64,000 bases of DNA, from positions 1,054,001 through 1,118,000 of the forward strand of contig NC_080695.1 in assembly GCF_030445035.2 (NCBI RefSeq), read 5' to 3'. The notes under the pieces are model-generated. The model worked only from the letters and a program-made list of their open reading frames with translations. It did not search any database and was not told the DNA's origin. How positions within the stretch are numbered: the stretch's first letter is position 1; each line of letters opens with the position of its first letter. Source of the DNA: Dasypus novemcinctus (lineage: Eukaryota; Chordata; Mammalia; Cingulata; Dasypodidae). Position numbers and translations under genes: made by a program. Below, in pieces: positions 23,901-35,900 of the stretch.

Positions 23901-26900
23901 GCACAGAGCAGGTGGCCCCCTCGGTCCAGCCCACGGCTGCAGAGCAAGACTGCCCGGTACTGCGGGCGCGGGCCGTGCCCGTGTGTGCACAGGTGTCCGT
24001 GCAGGCGCGCCAGCTCAGTGCCCGCGCCGTGCGCTCCAGGTGTGCCTCTGGGCGTGGGTGTGTGCCCTGCATGTGTGCACGTGAGTGGGAAAACCCAGAT
24101 GCTCACGCACACGCGTGTGTGCCCTTCACGGCCTCGGCTCTGCCGGGGAGGAGTCGCCCGGGGTGTGGAAACCCCGCTCGCGAGGACGCCGGCAAGCCCG
24201 AGCCTGCCACCCGCAGCGCCCTCTAATCGCACACAATTAAAAAGCAACAAAACGCATGCTAATTAGGAGGTGCGGGAACGTCTCCCCTCGACTCTCGATA
24301 AAGAGCTCGATTTGGGATCTTTTCAAAGCGTAATTGAGTGGAAGAGCGCCCCGTCCCCACCCTCCAGTCACAGCGCCTGCAGGACGCCTGGCTGTGCCAG
24401 CTGCAAAGTCTCATCCGGCCGTGACAGCCACTTGGTGGCAGCATGCGCCAAAGCCAGCAAGCACTTCAGGGGCCAGTGGCCGCTGGGAACGGTCCCCCCG
24501 GAGGGGCAGCCAGCCCCTCAGCCCTGCTGCGTTCCCACCGTTTCCAGCTCTCCCCACCGGTCTCCACGTCACGGCTCTGGCTCGGTTCCCGCTGGGAACA
24601 GCCGCTGCGCCCCCACCCCAGGGCCCAGAAAGGCGGGGCATGGGCAGGGGGAACGGCGGGGAGAGGCCGGGGGAGACGAGGGCACGTCCGCGGGGAGGCC
24701 CGCGGGTCCCCTCCGGGCTGGAATTCTCCAGGCCAGAAATAACCGCGGGGCCTGCGTGCAGCTGCGCGGGGCCCGAATTAGCAGCCTTCCGTGGGAACGG
24801 CTGGCGCTCCGCCGCCTCCCCCGGCCCCCCCAGCCGCAGGCCACCCCAGACAGCACGCACCCCCCGGGGGTGCCGGGCTGGGGGGTCCCAAGTGGGGGCC
24901 GCTCCCTCCCCCGCGCCTGCCACCTCACCCCCGCCCGGCCCCTCCCTGTGGCCTGCACCCGGCCTGCTCCGAAGCCACTGGGTGGCCCGTGCCCCCCACA
25001 GCCACGGAGAACCAGCCACCCCCCTGCCGGGCAGGGGCCGCACCCCCAGGTGTGCCCCCGCCTGCACCTCCAGCTCCCTCTCTGGGGTTCTCCTTGCCCC
25101 GGGAGCCCCCAGCCCCTCTGCCCGCCGCCCCCCGCCGACCGTGCGCGGGGCTCCCTGTGTTGTGTCCAATCCCCGCCTGTACTGGGACGCGCGGCCACGA
25201 GACACGCGTGGACCTGGCTCACCTGTGCGCACATGGGAGCGTGAGCACATGGGTGTCCGGGCCGTGGGGTCACGGTGCAAGCGGCTGACCATCTGTCCCC
25301 GGGAGCCAGCCTGGCCCCCACTTCCGGCTCCCCGCCAGGCCTCCCCGCTTCCCCACGAGCGTTGCCTGGCAACCGGGTATTTACTAAGGGCCCTGCTCTG
25401 CGGGCCTGTGCTTCCCACGGCCGCACGTGTCTGCGGCGCGCCCCGGCCCTCGGGTCAGCAGGGCCCCCTTCCGGGGTGGGGTGGTCCCCCGCGCAGGCTT
25501 CCCAGGCTCCCCGGTGTCCAGGATGGCCCGGGCGTGCCGGCGGAAGATGCGGGGCCCTCCCCAGGAGGCACGGCCGCCAGGCCTGCGCCTCAGCAGCCTC
25601 CGTTCCAGGCTGGGTGGGTCGGCAGGCGGGCGGCTCCAGCACCCCTCGCCCAGAGAACCGGGGCGTTCCCGCGGCGGCCGTCCTGGTCATGCAGCCGCTC
25701 GTTTTCCAAGCATGGGGGCTGCCCTCCTCGGGCCACGCGCCCCGGCCACGGCCCCCAGTGACAGCAGAGCAGGCACCCCCGGCACACCGCCCCCCACCGC
25801 AGAGCGCAGGCAGTGCCTCCCAGAGAAATCCGCCTCAGAGCCCGTGCCGGCAGGCGAGAGCGGCCCTGCCATCTCCAGGCAAACTGGAAACCACGAGGGG
25901 AGGCGCTTTTGGGGGTGCCGGCCCGGGCAAGCAGCGCCACTCGGGGGGACTGGGGAGCACAGGGTGAACCCCACCTTGGGAGGAAGCCAGGGAGGCGGGG
26001 GAAGGGGCCAGGGGCCAGGGCGGGGGTCCCAGGAAGGAGGACCTCCTGCAGGCCATTGGCTTTTCATTAAGCAGGTTCACTCACGGGCTTTCCAACCCCG
26101 TGCAAGGACGAGCACCTCGACACGCATGAGGCAGGGCCGCCCAATGTGCCCGCACGTGGACCGACACACCTGCACGTGGACCGACACGCCTGCACATGGA
26201 CCGACATGCCCGCACGTGGACCGACACACCTGCACGTGGACCGACACGCCTGCACATGGACCGACACGCCTGCACATGGACTGACACACCTGCACGTGGA
26301 CCAACACACTTGCACACGGACCAGCATGCCTGCACATGGACTGACTCGCCTGCCCAGATCAATGTGCCTGCACACCAACATGCCTGCACACGGATTGACA
26401 TGCGTGCACATGGACCAACATGCCTACACACAGATCAATGTGCATGCACACCAACACATCTGCACACGGGCGACAGGTGTGCAGATGGACCGACACGCGA
26501 ATGCTCCGCGCTTCCGTCCGAGGCCCCCGGGGCCGCCCAGGACCCCTCCCTCGGCTGCCGCGGCAGGAACCCAGGAGGGCGGCCCGCCCGTGGGGTCACA
26601 CAGCCCCTCGGGGGCCTCCTGTCTGCCAGCGGACCCCCGCCTGCCGCGTGTCAGGGTCATGTCCTGGCTGAGAGGGGCCCACCTTTCGCCTTCCAGCCCC
26701 AGCATGCCTGTCCCGCGCTGACCCCAGAATCAGACCCCTCTGGACCCGCCCACAGGCTGGGGGGACCCTGGCCCCACAGAGGCAGACGGAGCGAGGAGGG
26801 GGCCGCTGCCGGCTCGGGGCGCGGCCACGCCCGGCCCCCAGGCCGCCCCGCACGTGGAGGGCATGGTGCCGCACCAGCCCCAGCCCTGCCCCCGGCCCGC

Positions 26901-29900
26901 GGGTTATTAATAGCCGTGACATTTACCAAGGGCGGCCCCGACCCCCCAAGAGCGGCCGGGAAGCCTGAGCGCCGGCTCAGCCTCAAGGTCCCCGAGCAGC
27001 TGCCCGGCCTCAAGGCCCAGCGTCCACGCCGCCCCAGGCCCCCCGTCCAGTGGCTAGCCCTGACCTTCCCACGCCACAGTGGCCGCTCTGGGTCCCGTGC
27101 AGAGCCGGGCCCAGGGCCAAGGCCGTCCCGTGGCCGTGCAGCAGCAGTGACGTGCCAGGCCGGGCCTGCCGGGGGGCCACGCTCACAGCCCCTCCCTCGA
27201 GCCTGAGGATCAGATGCGGGTCCCCGAGCCACGGCGGGGCAGGGTGGGCAGCCAGGGGCCGGTGGGGGCCTGTGCCCTGCGTGAGGAGCCGGTCACTACC
27301 CACGGCCCGCCGCCGCGCCTGCCACGCGAACCCGCCCTCCTGGGGCATGGCAAGCGCACAGTAGGCCTGGCAGCAGGGCCTCGTCTCCAGATTGCACACA
27401 GTAGGTCCACGTGCCGCACGGGGCCACGGGCCTGTACACACAGCAGGGCCTCGAGAGCGACAAGCTACGCACAGTAGGGCCTCGGCTCGAGGAGGCGCAC
27501 GTGCCCCGCCTCTCGCCCCGGAGTCGGGGGCCGACCAGCGGGGTGGGCACCTCCTGTCCCACACGTCGTGTCACCCCTGCTGCCTCCCCTCCAGCCGACC
27601 CCCCAAATTGACCCCGATAACCTGGTGCATTACATTAGAGGGGGGTCCCTGGACCTACAGGACCAGTGTGGCTTCCGTGAGCTGTCCCTGTCACCACCTC
27701 CAGACTAACGACGGGGCAGCCCCGCTCACCACGGCCGGACGTCCCGGAAGGCCCGGGGGCCCTGCTGGGGGCTGGGGGGCTGGAGGCACAGCCGCGGCAC
27801 ACAGCAGGTGCTTGCCCCTGAGCGCGCGTCCCTGCCCCTCCCTCGCTCGGCCGCGTCACAGCCCCGCCGCCGCACCCACCCTGCCCAGGCGGCCAGGGAC
27901 TGCCCACCGCCGGGGAATCCGCGAGCCGGCGCCCCCTCCGGGGAGCCCGTGACGCGCCGACGGGGCCCCTCGCGCAGCCGCGGCGCGAGCTAAATTTACA
28001 CTTGGCTGCTGGCGGGTGTTACTCCCGTTTCGGGGCTCCGGGCTCCTGGGAGGAGGCGTGCGTCTTCGGGGTCCAGCACCCGCGGAGGGTGGGAGGTGGG
28101 CATGGGAGGGTGGGGCCCGGGCCAGGAGCTCCGCCCACGCGCCCGCCGCCACGAGGACCCCCGGGTGGGGGGGTCTCCGGGTGGGCACCGCTGGGGATGA
28201 CGCCACCAGCTGGTGCCTCGTCGGGCTCGCGCTCTCACCGGCACGGCGGAGCCTTCCAGAAGCTGCCCGACCCGCACGGTCAAGCAGGCCCGGGCAGGGC
28301 TGCCCCGCGGGAGGGGGCGGAGACCGCGGGGTCCTAACGTGACGCCGCTCCGGGCGCCAAGGTCTCGGGCTTGGGGGACGGACCCCACGCAGCCCGGTTC
28401 CAACCCCGGCGAGGACGGCACCGGGCTCCGCCCTGTTCCAGGAACTCGGCTCAGCGCAGGGCGCGTCCCCTACCCGGGCACCCCGCCCTCACCCGGGCAC
28501 AGAGGTCCCTCGAGGCGCTCCCTGACCGCCCCGCAGGAGGGCCGGCCACCGGGGACAGCGCCCTCTCCCGCGCGCCTCGCGTGCCCCCGCCACCGCGGGC
28601 CCCTCCCCGCGGCGGCACCCCACGCCCTGCGGTGGGCCGGGCGCTGCGCCTGCCCGTCTCCTCCCACGTGACCAGGCTGCGGTCACAGAGTGCGCAGGCA
28701 GCCCCAAGTCCAGGCGCATCAGGGAGGAGCTGGCGCCCGAGGGATGGCCCGGTCCTGGGCCCCGTGGGGACCCCGGCGGCCCACGGCCGTGCCGAGCCCC
28801 TGCGCGAGGACAGGCGTGTCCACCCGAGGACAGCAGCGAAGGGCCACAGGTGCTGGACGGGCCCGCCTGGGGCCAGAGACGCCGCAGGGGCGGGTGTGGC
28901 CGGGCCACGTGGCCGGGGCCCACGCCGAGGGCCAGCCGGGCCGAGAGGCGCGCAGTGGGTCAGCGCACGGCGGCCGCGACGCCCGGGGAAAGGGCAGCCC
29001 TTCCCTCCCTCAGCTCTTATGTGGCCGCCGAGCGCGTTTCACAACGAAAGCTGCACCCCATGCCCTTTCTAGATTCTAATCCCTTTTCTGGAAGCTTCCA
29101 CACCACTGCACCTCACACTCGGAGTGTAAAGGGCGTGCCCGGCACGTGGGCTCCAAGGCTGCCCGAGCGCGTGGACGGGCCGAGCAGGTGGCCCAGCCCT
29201 GCAGTCGGACGGAGGGCGGGGAGGGGCCTCGGGGCAGAAGGGGGCTGGGGGCTGGGAAGCCTCAAACAGCCGCCCCGCCCCCACGGCCCCTCCAGCGGCT
29301 CCAGGACCCTCGAGGTGCCGGACCCCAGGGGGCTCGGCTCCCAGGAACCAGGGCTGCCCAAGTCGCTGCTCAGCGGGGAGGCAGGCGGGTACCATGGGAG
29401 GCGGGGGGCCCCGGGGGCCGAGGGGCTGCGCGGGCTGTGGGTGGGGTGCAGGGGGCCCTGGAGCTGAGGGGCTGCGCGGGCTGTGGGTGGGGTGCAGGGG
29501 GCCCTGGAGCTGAGGGGCTGTGCAGGCTGTGGGGGGGGGCCGGACGCTTGGCAGCTGGGCAGCAGGGCTTGGCTCCACAGGCTGGGGGCGCCGGGCCGGG
29601 GCGTGGCCGGTGGAGGCGCTGGGCGGGGAGGACCTGGACGCCCGCCATCGCAGACCGCCACCCTGCCACCCTGCCACCCCCTGGGACGCTGCCCTCAGCC
29701 CCGGGCGGCCCCTGCCCCCTGGGGCGCCTGACCTGGGTTTCACCACAGCACCAGGCGGAGACCCCCACCCACAGCTCAGCCCAGGATCGAGGGTCCCCGC
29801 ACGCCCCCCCACCCGGTGAGAGAGGGCGGGCAGCGCTCGTCCAGGGCCAGAGACGTCGGGGTCTCAGGCCCCCAGACCTGCAATTCGGCGCACCCGGGTG

Positions 29901-32900
29901 GATCCCGCTCCAGGCGTGCCACGGGGCCACGGCACCAGGACGTGGCACGCTGAGCGGGTTGTGGCCGCTGGGTGCTCGAGGGGACGCGTACGCCGTGCAG
30001 GTAGCGGGCGGGGGCAGGGCCCAGGCCCCTCGGCGCCCTCGTCCGCACGGTCCCCGCGGCAGGGTCCCGGCGCCCGCGCCAGCCGGCCCTCTGCCCAGCG
30101 CAGCCTCCCCTCGCCCGGGGACCCGGCCTGGGGGCTCCCCAGCACCCCAGCCCGAGCCCCGAGGCCGTGCCGGCGGGCGAGACATGAGGGGCACGCAAAC
30201 TCGGTTGGCATGGCAACCGGGAAGCCGGCCCGGCCGCCAGCAGATCGTTACACGCAAAAGAAGAAACACATTTTCTAATCAGAGCCGGAACGACAACGCG
30301 GGTGGCGGGTGGCTGTGAGGGCTCGTGGGGGGCCGGGGTGGGCGCGGAGGGAGCCACGCAGCTCCGTCGCCGCACCCCCGTCCTGCCTCCCCCTCTGCCG
30401 CGGGCCCCCCCCAGGCGCCCACCCCCGCCTTCCCGTTTCCCATCGGCTCCTTTAGGGGCTCCGGGGCCCCAACCAGGCCCTGCTCGGCCACAGGGGCGCC
30501 TCGGCCCCGGGCCAGCCGGCGGGGAGGCCCCGCAGGCCCCCCAAGATGATGCAGGGGCTGGCTGGGCGGGGGCCGGCTTGCCCCCCCGCAGGCCCGGGAG
30601 TGCTGCAGAGAAACAGCCTAAATTAGGAATCAGGACGGCCGTATTTCAGGCGCGGGGAGCACCGGGGCCGCCTGCGCGCCAGGCTTCCCGGCGCAGGCCG
30701 GTGCCCTCATCCACGGATGCCTGCCCGCCCCGCCCGGCCCTGCCCAACACCGGTGGGCACAGGCAGCCCCGGCCACGGCCAGGCTCCTCCCAGTGCTGCC
30801 CCCAGCGGGGGTTCTGGGGGGCACACGGGGTGGGGTGAGCTCGGAGGCCTGCACTGGTCCGTCTCGGCCGGGGGACGCCCCCCCCCACTCCCACGGGAGG
30901 CCGAGATCCAAATCTAGGGGGCAACACGCGGACTGGCCAGGGGTCCCTTCCCCACGTGGACACCGCCGGCCGGGCCTGCCTGGAGCAGGGGGCTCGGGTG
31001 TGATTCTGCATCGGACACCTGCGCCTGCGTCCGGGCGAGCCCCCTAATTGTGGGCCCCTTTGACCCTACCGTGGGCAGGGGTCAGCCCGGGGCAAGGAGG
31101 CAGAGGCAGGGCGAGGGCAGCGAGCGGACGTCCAGGCAGCCGGCCGAGCGCCGGGACGGGCTCCCGGGGGCTGAGGTGCCCCTGGCACCGAGGGTCCCAC
31201 CCAAGGGCTCCCCTTCCCCGCACGGGGACCCCCACCCCGGGCACACCCTGGGAGCACTCGAGGCTGGGAATGGGGGACACTGGCCTGGTCCTGGGCCCTG
31301 TGGCTCGCACGCACACACCGTCAGCTACGTGGCTCGGGGGCTGAGGGCCCACGACGCCTGGCTCCCCGCGAGGCGTGCGCCCAAGACCACCCACTTGGAC
31401 CCTGGCGAGCCAGGTCTGGGGCCGGACCAGTGCACACCCGCTGTAGACCTGAGCGCCCCTCAGTCCCCCCAGACCCAGCCCCCCCAGCTCCCGCCGCCCC
31501 GGACGGCCAGGCCGGAGCAGGACCCGGCGGGAAGCAGAGGCTGGAGGAGCACAGCCAGTGCGTCCAGGGGGGCCTGGCGTGACGCACACGCGGACGCCGG
31601 GGAGAAACCCGAAACTCGAGCCGGACCCGCAGAGGGCCGGGGGCACGCGCACCCCAGACCTGGGCTCGGGGGGCTCGGGCGTGCAGGCAGGGGGCACTGC
31701 CTACGCCCCACGCCCTGGGGGCTGCTGGGCGCTCTCAGGGCACAGCCAGCTGGGCCCAGGAACCCCGCTTGTCTCTAAGAAGTGCCCTCCTGTCCGTGGC
31801 CGGGGTGCAGGCATGGACAGGCCGGGGCAACAAGAGAGCCTGGCCCGGGGGCTGAGGGTACAGCGGCCTGACAGAGCCCCCCAGTCCCAGGAGTTCTCTC
31901 CAGCAAGATCCCGAAGCCACGGCCCCCCGAGTCTTCACCTCGGGGTCCCACGTGTGGCACCGGGAGGACGGGACCCCGGCGGGGCACAGGGGGCGCACGG
32001 GCAGGGCAGGGCAGGGGCGCGGGCCATGGCCGCGTGAGGAGCGGGGCGCCCGCGGGCCAGCGGGGCACGGGGTCCCCAGCGCGGGGCCGCCTCGGAGCGG
32101 ATCGCTTTAAGGCGGGCGGCCGCGCGGCGCGGCTCGGGGCTGCCAGGAAACCGCGGCCGGCTAGGATTAGTGACAGGGTTGCCACGGCAACCCGATTAGT
32201 CGGGAATCTGTCTTCACCGGGAGTGGAGCGGGAAAGGTAAAGGAAACCCCAGAGATTCATTAGCAACCTGTTCCCATAGCAACCGCACCAAGCTCATTAA
32301 TAATTTTTTTTTTTTATCGCAAGTGCGGGTATTGAAATTCTCCGGAGAACGCTGAGCAAACACGCGCCGGCGCTCCCGCCCACCGCCTGCGCCGCCCCCG
32401 CCGGGGGGTGGGGGGGCGGCACCTGTGCCCCCACGCAGCCCGGAGCTGTGCCAGGCGGGGGCGCCAGCCGGGCCCTGCCCGAAAGCCCCCTGCCCGGGGC
32501 TGCCCACCCCCGGGGGGCGACGGCCGGGGGCGTCTGCAGGGAGGGCCGGGCAGTGCCCCGTGCCCAGTGCCACCCCTGCCGTGACCGGCCCACCACCAGG
32601 GCCAGAAGCCCCGGGGTGGGTGGTGGGGGCTGCAGGTGGGCCCTGCCCTGGGAAACACGCCGCAGACCCCCAGACGGTGAGACGCGGGCTCCTCAGCGCC
32701 CAGCAATTCCGCTCCTGCGGACACCCAGAAGGATGGAAAAGGCTCCCCCAGGTCCGTGCGCACCGGGACTGCTGCTGCGCCACGACAGCCCCAGGGGAGC
32801 GAGGCGATGGGAAAGCGGAGCGGCCTGGGCCGCACGCAGAACATCAGTCAGCCGTGGAGAGGAGCTGCTGACGCGCCCCGACGTGGCCGAACCTCGAAAA

Positions 32901-35900
32901 CGCAACGCCGGACGCGCGACGCCGGGCAAGAGGCCATTTCTACGAAAGACCCAGAGACGGCCGAGGGGCGGCTGCCGGGCGGCGGTGGAGCAGGAGAGGG
33001 CGGGCTTCTCGGGGGCGATGAGCGTTCCACGAGCAGACCACAGCCACGTGCCGCACACGCGCTCCAGACCGGAGAGCCGCGCCTTGCAACGGGGCACGTG
33101 CGGGACGCCACGGCGCACACAGCAGAGTCACAGAGGAGGGTGAGGCAGGTCAGGCGGGCCTGCCCAGGCCGCTCTCAGCTCCGGGTCCTCACGAGGAAGA
33201 GCGTAGCAGCCACGCGCTGGGCGGGTGGGCCCGGGGCCGACACATGGCGCCCGCCGGTGCGAGCGGCACGTGGCCGGGCGGCCAGCGCGCCGAGGGACCC
33301 GCTCCCCCGAGACGGCAGGAGCGGCCGGCGGCGGCACCCCTGCAGGGTGCAAGCTGAGGACGTCCTCGGGGGGGGGCGCCTCGGGGCCCCAGCCTGCGCG
33401 CGCCACGGCGCCGAGCCATCCCGCGGGGAGCACCCCGGCTCTGCACAGCTGCCCACGCACCCCGACCTCCATCTCGGCGACAAGCACTCCGCACTCGTCG
33501 CCGGCGTCTGCGTCGGAGAACGCGCCAACGGCAGGAGACCCACCGCGGGGCCGCCGCTGTCACGTGGCTCTTTGTGGGAGCCCGTGGCCGGCAGCTGAGG
33601 GCAGGACACGGCAGAGGAACGCGGCGATTCCCAGCAGGAGGCGGTGGGCTGCACCGAGCCCCCCACGCGCCCGCACAGCGACATCTGCCGGACCCCCTGC
33701 CCACCCGGGGGACCTGCTCTCAGCTGGAAACTGGGAAAAAAGAAGCACGGGCAGGGCCAAGACCCCACCCCGGAGCCCAGGCTCCCCCCAGGCACCGCTC
33801 CTGGGGCCCAGCGCTGTACAGGCCCCTCCCGGGCACGGTACTGCCCTCCCGTCCCCCCACGCACGCCCCCAGTCCCGAGACGGCCGCGCTCCTCGGGCAC
33901 CTGGACGAGGGCGACCAGCGCCAACCACGGCAGGCCCTGGCGTGCGCGCGCCAGGCAGCGGTGGCCAGCTTCCAAGGGATCCGCGCCGCGGTCTGCACTG
34001 GCGTCTGCGTGCCCCGGCCTCCTGGGATGCCTCGGCCGGCTTCGAGAATGCTCGGCGGGGGGTGTCACGGGGGCACAAGGGTCCCAGGGAACAGCCCGCC
34101 CTGCCCCCACCCGGAGGTCCTGCTGGGGCACCGAGGGCCCCTCTGCTGCCCCCTGTCCACCCCGGCTGGACCCTGCCCCATCGCCCCCTCCCTGTCTCTC
34201 CCCCACTGTGACCCCCCTGTCCCTGTCTATCCGTCCCATCCCCCGCTCACTATGACTTCCCCCAGGCACCCCCCGCCCCGAAACGCTGGCCTCCTCCCTC
34301 CTTCCTGCCTCCACCTCCCCGGGTGGTCCCGTTCCGGCACCTTCTCCAGCTCTGCCCTCGCCCGGCCGGCTCAGCCTCAGCACGACAACCCCGAGGCCCA
34401 GGCCGGCCTCCTGGCTCCCCCAGGCCAGGCGCCCCCCCCTCAAGTCAGGCCTCCCCACCCTCCCCAGGCCAGACCTCCCGGCCCCCCCAAGCCAGCTCCA
34501 AGGGCCGCGCTCCCCTCACCCCAACCCGCAGCGTCCTCGGACGCCCCCGTCAGCGGACATCGGTGAGGCTGCGTAAAGGGCATCCCCGGCTGGCCAGGGC
34601 CTTTGGGAGGGACGGCCTAGCGGACGCATGGACAGACAGGCAGACGGGCTCGGCCCACCGTGCAGGGCGCCGGCAGTGCAGCCACCTCCTCGGGGAGCCG
34701 GGGACTCCCGCAGGCACCTCCGTCCCCGGTCCCACTGCCCCTCCGCCCGATGATGAGCGGCACGCCGGGTCGGGTCCAGGGTGGACGTGCATCCCGGGGC
34801 GGGGCGGGCACAGCGCCGGGGCTCGGTTCCCGCTTGGTCTGTTTCACTTCCTTCCCAAGGGGGATGAGGGACAGGCTGAGCCCACCTGCAGGGAAGACGG
34901 CCCGGCCCGGGGTCCTGCCAGTACTGGACAGACACGTCCCGTGGCGAGGCCGTGGCCCCGGGGCAGGGCTGTGCTGAGCCCACGTGGCGGGGGCATCTCC
35001 AGGCCGGGGCAGCGCAGGTCCGACCGCACCATCTGAGGGCGGGATCAGGGCTGCACTGCTCCCCGGCCTGGGCGCGGCGCCCGCCACCTCTCGGCCCCCC
35101 ACTGCCCACGCCGGACCCCCAACACTACCCACCGCACGCGGCTCGAGGTCCAGGTCGGGGAGGCGGCGCCAGGGGCTTGGCCCGGCCCGAGCGTCCCCCA
35201 CCCAGAGGAGCCCAGGCCGCGCCGGCTGACCTCAGCCAGGCCCGGGTTTAGCGAGCCTCGCCTGGTGGGCGGGAGCCCAGCAACGCTCACGGCGCAGCGC
35301 GGTGCCCACCTGAGACCAGGGACACGCGCACGCCAGGCCCTTGTGGCTCCCGTGCGACACTCGGGTTCAGCGGGCGCCCCGGGTCTCCTGCGGCCGCACC
35401 GCGGGCCCATACCTGGGTGACCTGGCCAGGGGACAGGCCCGGCAGGGGGTCAGTCCTGGGCCCCCGCGGGACACAGCCAGCGGCTGCGCAGACCCAGAGG
35501 CCGAGCAGCCGGGACGCGCGCAAGCCAGGATGGCACACGCAGCAGCGTCTGTCAGGGGGAGCGTCCCACGTCATCAAACACCCCGGGCAGTGGCGGGGCG
35601 AGGGCTCAGCGAGGGGGCCACGGGCAGGTGCCTCCCCCAGGGTGGGAGGCGGGCTCGGGGGCCGGGCGAGGTGGCCAGAGGCTAGGCGCTTCCACAGCCG
35701 GCTGACACAGCTGAGTCACGCGGCGGCGGCCACGCGAACTGCTCAGCGCAGCCACCACAGACCCCCGCCCGCCCCTCACGCCACCCCCACGTAAGCAGAA
35801 ACCGGGGAAGGGGCCTCGTCCCAAGGCGCACTCTGTGCCTGGGGGCCGCGCAGCCCCGCACGCGGCGTCCACGCCCAGGTCAGGCGCACCGGGCAGGGCC

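Noticed and set aside
26149..26500. CRISPR-like array because of the 20-bp periodic repeats
   Set aside because: There are no unique spacers between repeats, and the genome is mammalian; it is an ordinary minisatellite.
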